From Saccoglossus kowalevskii (Eukaryota; Hemichordata; Enteropneusta; Harrimaniidae): 43,743 nucleotides of DNA. The DNA lies in NCBI RefSeq assembly GCF_000003605.2, contig NW_003149277.1, forward strand, positions 57,748-101,490. Direction: 5' to 3'. Each line of letters starts with the position of its first letter. Position 1 is the first letter of the stretch. The notes beneath the pieces are model-generated. The model was not told the DNA's origin, searched no databases, and saw nothing but the letters and a program-made list of their open reading frames with translations. A program made the position numbers and the translations under genes. Of this stretch, positions 22,886-34,000 are shown piece after piece.

Positions 22886-23921
22886 CACAGCAGACAACTG
22901 GAATGTTTACTGGCCTCTGGCTATCAACAGGCAATGGTTGAATGTTTACTTGTCCTGGCTACCAACAGACAACTCTGGAATGTTTACTGGCCTCTGGCTA
23001 CCAACAGACAACTGTTGAATGTTAACTGGCCTCTGGCTACCAGCAGACAACTGTGGAATGTTTACTGGCTGCCAGCAGACACCTGTTGAATGTTTACTGG
23101 CCTCTGTCTACAAGCAGACAACTGTGAAATGTTTACTGGCCTCTTGCTGTCAGCAGACAACTGTTGAATGTTTACTGGCCTCTGGCTGTCAGCAGACAAC
23201 TGTTGAATGTTTACTGGCCTCTGGCTACCAACAGACAACTGTTGAATGTTTACTGGCCTCTGGCTGTCAGCAGACAACTGTTGAATGTTTACTGGCCTCT
23301 GACTGATGGCAGACACCTGTTGAATGTTTACTGGCCTCTGGCTACCAACAGACACCTGTTGAATGTTTACTGGCCTCTGGCTACCAACAGACACCTGTTG
23401 AATGTTTACTGGCCTCTGGCTACCAACAGACACCTGTTGAATGTTTACTGGCCTCTGGCTACCAACAGACACCTGTTGAATGTTTACTGGCCTCTGGCTA
23501 CCAACAGACAACTGTTGAATGTTTACTGGCCTCTGGCTACCAACAGACAACTGTTGAATGTTTACTGGCCTCTGGCTGTCAGCAGACACCTGTTGAATGT
23601 TTACTGGCCTCTGGCTGTCAGCAGACACCTGTTGAATGTTTACTGGCCTCTGGCTGTCAGCAGACAACTGTTGAATGTTTACTGGCCTCTGGCTGACGGC
23701 AGACACCTGTTGAATGTTTACTGGCCTCTGGCTGACGGCAGACACCTGTTGAATGTTTACTGGCCTCTGGCTGACGGCAGACAACTGTTGAATGTTTACT
23801 GGCCTCTGGCTGTCAGCAGACAACTGTTGAATGTTTACTGGCCTCTGGCTACCAACAGACAACTGTTGAATGTTTACTGGCCTCTGGCTACCAACAGACA
23901 ACTGTTGAATATTTATTGGCA
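22886..23921. repeat. 39-bp minisatellite, about 27 units
   Basis: The unit runs CTGTTGAATGTTTACTGGCC followed by TCTGGCTACCAACAGACAA. From 23164 to 23905 the period is exactly 39 bp for 20 successive units; about seven more divergent units (one shortened to about 31 bp) precede it from about 22900. Units differ mainly at two places: ACCAAC, GTCAGC, GACGGC or GATGGC before AGACA, and AAC or ACC after it. Because 39 is divisible by three and the unit lacks stops in several frames, long frames appear on both strands (plus 23164-23940, minus 23062-23922, plus 23019-23306). They are repeat artefacts. Confidence 0.97.
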
Positions 23922-23940
23922 ATCAAACAATAATGGTTGA

Positions 23941-26420
23941 CAATTCTAGGCCATGCAAAATGTCCATACATATAAACTTGCAGCATATTCTGAGTTTAAC
24001 AATGTATACAGGTGAAAAAATATCCTAAACATATTGGGAGTGTACCTATCATTGACTATGTCAATGTACTCTAGTTGCTGGTGCAATCTCAACATATTTA
24101 AGCCCTTTATACTGTCATGCTTGTGTTTTTTTTTAGTTACACAGGTACTGATCCCTTTTTTACAAGAATCTCAAATTAAACCATACCTTGCATCACGTCT
24201 GTTTCTTGCTTATATCATGCACTGTAAAGGGACACAAAAAACAGATGTAAACCTGTTAAATTTTTTTCAAATCATCTATAACAAAAGTAATTAATCAAAA
24301 AGTAAGCACAACATTCTGGTCACTTTGTGTGATGTCATGTACACATGAAGAAAATCATTCACATGTAATCATTTTGTAGAGAACACTATTTAAAATCATT
24401 TTTAGAACTCCCACAGCCAAAGCATCCCATTTGCCTAAGGGGGGAGCAGCGACTGAAATGTCGGGGTTTGAAGTGTCTGTCCACCTGCAAAACTGCTCGA
24501 CTTGAAAGACCCAAGAACAGCACTGGCTCCTGTACAACCAGTTGCTTGACTCACAATTTCAGGCTTATTAATGCTCCTGGGCTTGTATGTTTTCTACCAT
24601 CAGCCCTACTTATTGGTGTCTGGCAATGTACATGCATGTACTACTAATGTGTACTCGTAAATCAAAATAAACTGTTGACAGCTCTTTTAAATAGGTGTCA
24701 GTCAGCTTTATAAAAAAGTTCAATTATAATGGAATACATGTTTAACCTAGCCCATACAATACATGTGATTCCATGTACACTAAATTGTCTTGTTCATCTG
24801 TTCTAATCTAATTTAGTCTCTACTTTCCTAATATAATTGCACAATGTAGTAGTCAATGAATGTTTTCATAAATCATTAGTGTTGACTTTATTTTCATTAA
24901 AAATGTATATCCACTGAAAGAACCAAAGATTGACTTTTTTTTCTCTGCACCATGATAGTATTCAATGTGCAACATTGGTATATAGTAAACTTGATTTATT
25001 ATTAGAAACTCTCAACTTGCTGTTGAGATTAAAACCTTGTAAATGAAAGAAATAAATGAACTACCAGTGAGCATAAAGGCACAGCCTTACTTATATTTTG
25101 TAAAGAGTGTCATTGCCATCAATAATTTCAACTACATTGTGTTCACCCATGTCACTAATATCAGACATAGACAGGTCACAGGTAGAATAGTGGTTGTACA
25201 TCAAACTCATGGTCGGTAGATCTACAATGTAAGTTCAAATTCTAAAAAACTGTCATAAATATGGCTACTGTGGCAAAAATGCACTGTCGGCACTAGCCTA
25301 GGGCTTGCTATTTGCACATACAAAAAAAAACGGTGACATTCAATGTCAAGAACTGTTACCTGGCACAAAAAAATATTTATGTACATGTATGTGGCAGTTT
25401 TGAAAGGAATAAAGCTAACCCTACCTAAATGTTAAGTTGTGCTTTGATCATATTGTTGTCAACATTTTTCCAGTAACAGATACTGTACATAGTGTCAGAT
25501 GAGAATATATCATGATACAGTGTTTTATTATTAGATGCAGCTTTAATATATATAAACTATAATCATAGAGCTATCAACTTGATCATATTTGTCTGCTGTT
25601 TTTGTTTTGATTTCTCTAGTGTTTTTTAACTGAAATGTTAAAGGAGTTTCAATACAATTAAGTGACAGCTGTTTGTGTCTTGACTTGCACCTAAACCTAG
25701 GTATGACTTCTCTCCAGGTGTCAATAACTTTAGTCTTGACAATTCTTTTTCTGAATTTGTTGAATCAAAGAGGTGTGCTTTGGATTAACTGTTATGGTAT
25801 ATGTGATCAGTGTGTCAGTAGGTGCAGTGAACTGTGCAATTGCCTGATTGTTTTCATGATTTGATACGGTGGTGTGAACCTATTTAAACTGTAGCGAGTA
25901 AAGCTGCCTTCAACCAGATCCACCTTTTTTGCATGCATACATGCATACATAGCTTTCATGGCCACTGGGGTCATAGTTTTACATATGCTAATTTTCAGCT
26001 TTGTCATTTTCAGCACCTATAGCGTCCAGCATTACTGTCATTGTCAAATAGAGTCACATACACATTGTCCTGTGGTGAAAGTTCCAACTATTCTGAAAGA
26101 GGAAGAAAATACTGCAGCATGTTGTAATTTCCGCAACGCAGGTAAGATGAATAACACCTATTTGTGATTCCATGTGGGTTTATGAGAGTGAGTAATAAGC
26201 CTCAGTGAAAGAGAAAATGCCCAGCCTTTTAAGGTGATTGGGTTTTTTGTTTATCATGCAAAACGGCCGTAAACAAAAGCCATCCATACAAAGGGACATT
26301 AATTACATGCAGCTTTTCTGTTATGCGTCATCATCAGGGCGTCTCCCATGCAAATCCAACAACTGTTCCTGCTCATTTTAATATAAATGGTGGCTGTGTT
26401 CAAAAAAATAGTCTGTTCCA
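23941..26420. other. Stretch upstream of the cadherin gene, no supported gene
   Basis: Contains a GC-richer island at about 24420-24560 that on the minus strand reads as a frame of about 50 codons ('SFKSSSFAGGQTLQTPTFQ', then stop). On the plus strand the same island has 'gactgaaatgtcggggttt', a motif of the kind found near ends of some retroelements. There is also a tRNA-like segment at about 25180-25245 and a donor-like GGTAAGAT at about 26140. None is enough to call a gene. Confidence 0.45.
25180..25245 (+). repeat. Possible tRNA-derived SINE head
   Basis: 'GGTAGAATAGTGG' (about 25180-25192) resembles an internal A box, and 'AAGTTCAAATTCT' (about 25229-25241) resembles a B box, at tRNA-like spacing of about 45 bases. 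The acceptor stem does not close cleanly, so it is not an intact tRNA gene. No tail or target duplication was identified. Confidence 0.3.
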
Positions 26421-26422
26421 TG

Positions 26423-26439
26423 ATTGGTTGCTATAAATA
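26423..26439 (+). promoter_or_regulatory. Candidate core promoter (inverted CCAAT plus TATA box)
   Basis: ATTGG (26423-26427, CCAAT on the other strand) is followed by TATAAATA (26432-26439). A start site about 30 bp downstream (about 26462-26470) would leave a 5' leader of roughly 370 nt before the cadherin start codon at 26832, or about 200 nt if the possible leader intron (GTAAGT at 26588, TTTTCAG ending at 26752) is removed. CCAAT boxes usually lie further from TATA, so this remains a sequence-only guess. Confidence 0.4.
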
Positions 26440-26831
26440 ATCGTACTGCTGGCTGTTTTGTACAGGGCCCTGCCTGCTAAGGTTAGTCACTTCACCACTA
26501 GCCACATTCACTTTTAACAGTACTCACCTTATTACAATTGGATTTACGTACACTTCAAAAGTGTCGTCAATATGATGTACACAGTAGGTAAGTAACAGAA
26601 ATGTGTGGATTATTTTAATATGACGGCATTTGAGGTGAATTGGAAAGTGAGAATTTAATACACACAAATCATTTAAAAGCAACAAACACACTGACGGCCA
26701 TTTTGAATTTATCATTGTAGTGCTATAGCAGGCTGTGGTGGAACGTTTTCAGAAGATCTCACTTGGTGAAGATAACACCCAATAAGGATTTACTTGCTGT
26801 AGTATATTTAGTGTTTTTTTTGAAAAAAACA

Positions 26832-28083
26832 ATGGCAAGTATGGCACCTGTAGCCATACTAATGCTGGCCTTACTAAGCATACAACAACTTTCGATACAA
26901 GCCATGCCATTCCCCCAAATCAAGGTACCCTGTCATGTTATGCCTGGATTTGAAGTAATGAAGTTACAGCATGTAGGACAGCATTACAGAATGCACCGTC
27001 ATGGGAATGAGAACATTGACAGGTTATTCAACATAACTGAAGATGGAGTATTACAAACCAAGGAGAAACTAAATGATTATGCGGATAACTTGTTCAATAT
27101 AGTGGTAGAACAGTTTCTGAATGACAACTCCTGGAAAGATTCTTTCAGTATTTACATCTCTGATAGCCAGCAGGATTTGGCTTTCAGTAGTAAGGTTTTT
27201 TATGGAAATGTTGCTGAGAATCAACCAGCTGGTACGCAAGTTGTCGTTAATGCATTCATGTCTGCCTGTTATATGTGCAAGGATGTTAACTACCAGTTGG
27301 TTGGTGCAGGAAGTGAAAAGTTCCGACTTGTCTATGAAGGACAATCAGTTAAATTGTTCACCGCTGATGTGTTAGATCGGGAAATCCAGCCAGAGTACAT
27401 TTTTACGGTCACTGCCAGTTTATCATCAGAAAGTGTGACATCAGAGCTGACAATATCCATCATGGATGTAAATGATAATGCTCCCATATTTGATCGCGAG
27501 TTCTACGAAGTTACCATCCCTGAAGTATCTCCTGCTGATGCACAGGTTGTACAGGTTCAGGCCAGTGATGCTGATGCTGGTGAGAATGCACGTATCACAT
27601 ACCAGACTGACAACAATGATATGACTTTCTCTGTGCATCCAGATACTGGTAGCGTGATAATAGGAGGACCACTGCATCCTAAGGAATATGCCTTCACTGT
27701 TTTTGCACATGACCATGGTGATCCATGGCTTGAGTCTACAACTACTGTTTACATCACCGTAACTCCAGTCGACCAACATCTGAAATTCTCTTCCATTTTT
27801 GAGCCAGGTCCAGTGATACTTGGCCGAAAGACAGAAAAGTTACCAGATATGGAAGCCATGATAAATGAAGAAGTGCCAAGTGGTACAGTAGTGGCAGAGG
27901 TAGCAACCGCCGTAAATGGTCAGAGTGGTGATAAATTTGTGATGAACAAACCTCTCAATCCCAGGTTTCATGTCAACTACTTCACTGGTGAAATATTAGT
28001 GACTGGAAAACTGAACCACACAGAACACCCAATAGAAGAAGTGTATGTCGAGATCACGCAAGATTTTAATAAACCAAATAAAC
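26832..28083 (+). CDS. Cadherin exon 1: signal peptide and EC repeats 1-4
   Basis: The start at 26832 is preferred because 'aaaaaacaATGG' has A at -3 and G at +4 and opens directly into a signal peptide (hydrophobic 'VAILMLALLSI', cleavage likely after 'SIQA', residue 24). The frame is open upstream to 26763, but that part has no signal-like start of its own. The exon encodes residues 1-417 and one base of codon 418, ending at the donor AAC|GTGAGT. The second repeat has 'VAENQPAGT' (127-135), LDRE (181-184) and DVNDNAP (212-218). The third has 'ASDADAGENA' (244-253) but ends without DxNDN. Repeats 1 and 4 are very divergent. N-glycosylation sequons occur at N67 and N395. This is unusually long for a cadherin coding exon (1252 bp). 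Confidence 0.9.
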
Positions 28084-31000
28084 GTGAGTATATGCATAAA
28101 GGTATAGTTGCTTGTCTAATTCTAAATCAAATTTTCATTGTATCTCCCAAGCTAAGCTTATTATGCCAATCCAGTAATGATCTACCAAAGTGTTCCAAAT
28201 TTTGTATTTTTCTGTATATGGTACACGTGTATATATATCATTTGTACACAATATGCTGTGCCCATCATTTATCCCATCCTTTTAGGTGATGATATATAGG
28301 TTAGCACAGAATGATTCAGTTATAAAAGTTTGACACTTATTGTGTGTATTATTGTAAGACCTAATAAGATGTGTAACAAGTTAGCCTACCAACAAGTTGT
28401 ATGAAAGTTGCATGTATGACTGAGACTTGAAACAAACACATATTTTTTATCACAAGGCATATAGGTACATGTACTACAGGTGGAGATGCCTCATATTTTT
28501 TTGTGATATCTTCTATTTTGCTTGAAATGTGCATTGAAGGGCTTCTTGTTTAATAATGTACAAAAAAAGTACATGTGATTGTTTTTCATCAACAACAAAA
28601 GTTGTGTAACTGTTCGTCATCCTCAACTGGTGTTTAGTTTGTAGTTATGAGAATAATCACGATAAACAATTTATTTTACTACAATCTAGTGTATAATTTA
28701 TATTATAAAACATAGATTGTAGTAACAAGGAGTAAATCCAAATTGAGATTTGATCAATAGTACCATGTCATGTTATTTCCAGGACCATAGGAACATGCCT
28801 AATCTATTAATAATTGACTTGTTTGAATTAGCAAGGTAGCCTTGTAATTATAATAGACAAATTAATTAGGAGAACAAGGACATTCATGCTCACTGATAGT
28901 GTACAGTAACAATATTATACTTATTGATATATATATATTTTTTAAAAACTTTTAAATTTAGTTTTAGATATTGGATTGTTATTTTTTCATTTCACTTATT
29001 TTGTTTATTTTTTGCAAAATTTTATACTAATTATGAAGTTTATTAAGTTTGTTTTTTTAAGTGTAATACTACATATTTTCAGATGATTCGGGATAATTGC
29101 TCCATTTTTAAATGAAAGTGAGAGTAAAAATTGGCTTTTGATCACTGTTTTAATAAACATGTATGTATGCATTGAAATTACATGCAAATAATGAAAAAAA
29201 CAAACTATGAGAGACAAAAATATTATTCAGATGTGATTCCTGTATCATAATCCTGTCTGTGAAAAGGTTAAACAGTAAATTTGGAATTGTGCCAACCTGA
29301 GTCCCAGCCTTTAAGCAAATAATAAATACACGACAATAAGGTATCGCGCTCTCTGCGTCACTAAATACGACATCCAGACAAAACAAGCGGCTGTTGTTCA
29401 CTGTCTATGCATAGTTTTATGTTACCGTAATTGTCTCCTAAAAGCACAATCCAAACAGGATTATTGAAAAATATCATTCCAAATATCGGCAAATTTTCTC
29501 AACACTCTCGTGCTTAGCATCCTATTATTATTCTCACTGTTTTCTCACTAACAAATTTAAAACATTTATTTTCCATTTATCCATGATTGCACTGTTAAAT
29601 GAGAAAAAAAATGTCCAGACATTTTCTGGATCATTACTGCATCATTATTGCATGTGCTAAAAATAGCAATTCTTCATTGGTACTGGGTTTGATATGACCA
29701 AACTGCATTAATCATATTGTCACAGTTTGCTAGGTGGCTAATACTGTCGGGTACCTTAACACAGATGTATGTATAATAACATTTCAAGGTCTTTGTTTCA
29801 AGTATTCATATGATATACAACTAAAGCTTAGTCAGATCTGTGGAAAATGGTGAAACTTTTTACTTATTTGCCTCTGGACATGTCCCGCAAAAACATGATG
29901 GAATTATAGACACAAATTTATGCAATTCATCAAAATGAAATACATTAAAATAGAATTATTTGTTTAAAATATTCCATGTTATGACGCAAGTTGAGTGCAC
30001 CTATTCAGTTAAAATGTGTAGGAATGTGGTAAATATTCAAATTTGTAGATCACTTAATACTCCACTAATTAAAGTTACCAATTGATCTAGCAGTATATCC
30101 AATTTAAATTTCCTGGTGGGCAGATTAATGCTTTTTTACAATGCAAGGTTTTATCTTTGCTTACCTACTTACAGTATTTTGTTGGTTATGTGGTGTTTCT
30201 TAGGCAGCCATCATATCCCACTCTGGAATTCAGATTTAAAAGTATTATAGATACATTCCTTTACATTTCCAAATGAAACTGATTTTCTTCAAAAAATATT
30301 TCTTTGCAAAATGCTTGGATAAATTTTCCTCGTTCTAAAACTCGCTAAAATGACTCAAAATATTTAAAGCACAATGAATGTTTTTCAACACTTTTTTTGT
30401 TAATACATGTATTCATAAATATTGTCATATAGATTTGTTTATAGGCAAGCAATACATGAATAATTACTTTTTAAAAAGGTAAAAATGTATGATCTTCAGA
30501 GGTAGATTACAAATTACACAAATTCATAAAATAGTCTCATTTTTAGTGAGCACTTTTCTTCAGAAGATTGGGACGAAAATGGCCAAACTGAAAATTGATT
30601 CAAATTTTGTCTGTTGGCTCCAAAATTACAATGTAGAGTTCATTTCAAGAAAAAAGTCTGCAGCCCCCATCTTTAACTCAAATTGGTCCCTACAACAGTT
30701 TTGTTATTAATGTCAAGAGAATTGACAATTCTATTTAACCTGAAAGTAACGGCTCTATCATGGTTGTCATTTTGAATTGAAAAATTGACATCTTGAATAT
30801 ATCCCGTTAACTAATTATGTACTATTACTGTCCTTTCCACATAAATATTGAATTAAGCAGTACATAATTTATTGATTTGAGATCAGCAGGTGTAAGATTA
30901 GTTTACCTTTATCACCATGCAGCACATAGAATATCATTTAAAGGCACACCTCCAGGTAAGCCTAATCTCATGGCAAAATTCATCAAGAAATTAAAAACTG

Positions 31001-34000
31001 ATTAACTCTTGAAACATAATCAAGTGTCCAATCCCAGGGAATGGCAGCTTCCCCTTTAAAAAAAACAAGTTGTATATCATATTATATCATATCAGGGTGT
31101 TCTCAAATTGAGAACTAATGTTGCTCACTTTACCACATCATTTTTTAAATGTAGCCTTTTTGTAGGATAAAAATGGCGTGCAAAATAGGAATACTATGTT
31201 TAAAAAATAAACTTGAGATGAATGACAAATCTGCAAGCTGCTATTGACATGCGACATGTCTTCTAGGACCAAGTGTTTTCTATCCTCAATTCAAAGCTGT
31301 TTCTTTGTAAAAAAATTCACTTGGGAATTAAAGCGGTTTTGACAATGAATACAACAATATGAATGAACCTTGCATTTAATCTCTTGAGTATTAATAACAA
31401 TTCAAGGTTGAATGTACAATAAATTCTGGCTTCTTTTTCAAATTATTTCTTGGTATGTTGGACCATGGAGGTAAAAAAAGAATTTATCTCTATGGTTGGA
31501 ATAAGACAAGACTATTATTAGAGTTAGTGTGTTCTATCTGTCTTAATTTCTGAGGAGAGAGGGAGGTGTACTGCAAAAATGTTGTCAAAAATTGAAATTA
31601 GGTAACAGATGGTCAGTGTTTTTCAGTGTTTAGTCTGTTTGAGACTCCTTTATTTAATGCGAAGCATATTATATGTAGCATATGGCTTACTATCAACAGA
31701 AAAATAACACATCAGCAGTATAGCCCACTAAAAGACTGATTAGCATGGTTCTACCACTGCCACCATATTACTATTGCCTTGCATCAGTTCGATACAGATT
31801 TATAAATTATTTAAATTGTACATCAAAGCTTTATCTCTGATTGAAATTAAATATACATGAAACTAATATGCTTGTCAGTCATAGGTTTATGGGTCTCTTC
31901 TGCTTCAGTAATTTTATTTCAAAATGATGACTTGAACTAATAATGAAAAAAAAATCTGTAATTGTTAACATTTAACAAATTGTGAGATAATTTTTTTTCT
32001 GGAAATTGAAACTATATTGATTGAAATGCAGAATATGGGGATATAGAATATGTTTACTTAGGCACGTATATCCATAAATTTGCATATTCAATTTGTTCTA
32101 TAAATACTGTCCCCAGACAGTATACAATTCGATTTAAATGTTCACAGATACATTGCTTAAAAGCACATTCCACTTAGTTAACTAGTAAATAATCTTAAGA
32201 AATTGACACCTGAAACAATTTGGTTATTATTTTCTTGTTCAGGTATGCAATTTGAATAAGGAGTGTCTGTCTTTCCCTGTGAAAAATACCTTGGTTGAAA
32301 GCAGGAAATAGGGTGTGGTATGTTGGATGTAACTGGATACCTTAGCAATGATTGAACAATTTTGTTTGGCAGATTTCAAAATTTTGATGAAATCCCCAAT
32401 TTGTTGCATCATAGCTTCTGTGTATATTGACTATCAAGGTTAATCTTGCATACATGTATGTAAAGAATGTTGGATGTTAAATCATACATTAGATGCTTGT
32501 GCAGGTCTGGAGTTCTGTGTTAATTATTAACTGAGTTTTAATTTTACTTATTTCGCTGACTGGAAAATGTGCTAAATTAAAACCCAGTGATTATGTAAAA
32601 TTTAGCATAGAACACGTTATCTAAATGATAAAACAGTGAATTTAAAAACTCGCCGACTATGCCTGAAATGGTAAATCAGCGGAATTTAAACCCAGTGAAA
32701 ATTAGTCATTTTACAGTATATATATAACCTTTATACAAAGTACAGGTCGATTCTTGTGTGGGTTCTCACAATTTTTTTTTTTTGTATTTTAATTTATAAA
32801 TTGATTTTCAGCAGAGAAGTCATTTTGTCAAGTCTTTTTTTTTTTTTGTGCAAATAGTGTGACAACTATACTCCAAAGTCCAACCTGTGATTAGGTGCTT
32901 TGTATTACCTCAGAGACGCAAGATATTTTTGGGGAGACAAATGGAGTTGCAATGAAAGTTGTATTGTTTTATATCCAAATAAGATCAGCTGTATTTCAAT
33001 GAATATTTACATTGTAGTTGTGATTATTTTGCTGGTAGATGTACTCTGTGTTTACATCAAAGTTTCATATCTAATACTTTTATCTGGATTATAATGCCCC
33101 TCAGCAATTTGCCATCCTGAACCCCATGATAAATAATGGTATAATCCAGCTGTTTGGAATGATGTCATTGTGCTCATTCCATAAAAGGTGAAGTGTGTTC
33201 CATATTAGGGCATTGCAGGGAGCAATGACATGCCTAAATACCTATGTCAGGTATTCCATTATGAGATGGTAGAGTGTTAAATGAATTTCTGTGGGTAGAA
33301 GGCAGCTGATTCATTTTACGAGGAAATGAAAGTGATAAAAATAAATTTTGAATAGATAGAATTTCTATACTTGTTCCCAAATAACACTTGTATAAAATTA
33401 AAGAAAGTTTAATAATTTATGAATGCATTATGTGACTATCTTGGTGTTTATGGAAGAAAATAAAGTCCTGTTATAATGTTTGAATTGGCCAGTACAAGTC
33501 TGGTTTTGTCTTTGTTTCCCTGGTGTATATCTAATGAAACTATAGCTCTATAGTTGAATTTTTTACCTTGGTTACTAATTTGTCGGTAGTTGTTGTTGTC
33601 ACGAAGCCGTTTCTTTGATCTAATAACTACAATGAGTTTAGTGATTGCAAAGGGAATGCATACACATGACTATAGCTTATTTGGCTGACCTGTTAATACC
33701 GACTAGACCTCTCTACATACCTTGAATGCATTGCAGGTGAAGAAACCAAACTGATCCTTCCCCTTGTTTATCTGCGCTTAACTTTCAAAGCCTTTCAGAC
33801 CTGTCAATAAAACATTATTTTCAAGTCAAGTATGTCAGATCCTTCATGACGTGCCATAGACAAACACTTGTGCACAGAAATGTACAAAAAAATATTTATT
33901 TTGTTATTTGAGTTGTAGCTGTGTTGACGGAACTCTTGCAGTGTGGCATATTTTCACTCTGAATTGTAGAATTCTCTGCTTTGTGATGCCAGTTGTTAGG

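Noticed and set aside
22886-23921. CRISPR-like array
   Set aside because: Units are head-to-tail with no unique spacers, the DNA is eukaryotic, and no cas genes are present.
22886-23940. Long frames of 258 (plus) and 286 (minus) codons as repeat proteins
   Set aside because: They arise because the 39-bp unit is a multiple of three and lacks stops in several frames. They begin and end with the array and have no signal peptide, splice context or non-repeat domain.
25180-25245. Functional tRNA gene
   Set aside because: A- and B-box-like words are present, but the acceptor and anticodon stems do not close convincingly.
25958-26167. Possible upstream coding exon ending at a donor-like GTAAGAT
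   Set aside because: The peptide is unrecognised, and exon 1 already begins with its own start codon and signal peptide. It may at most be an untranslated exon.
27069-27779. Minus-strand and alternative-frame ORFs over cadherin exon 1
   Set aside because: They are shadows of the real coding frame and have no recognisable domains.
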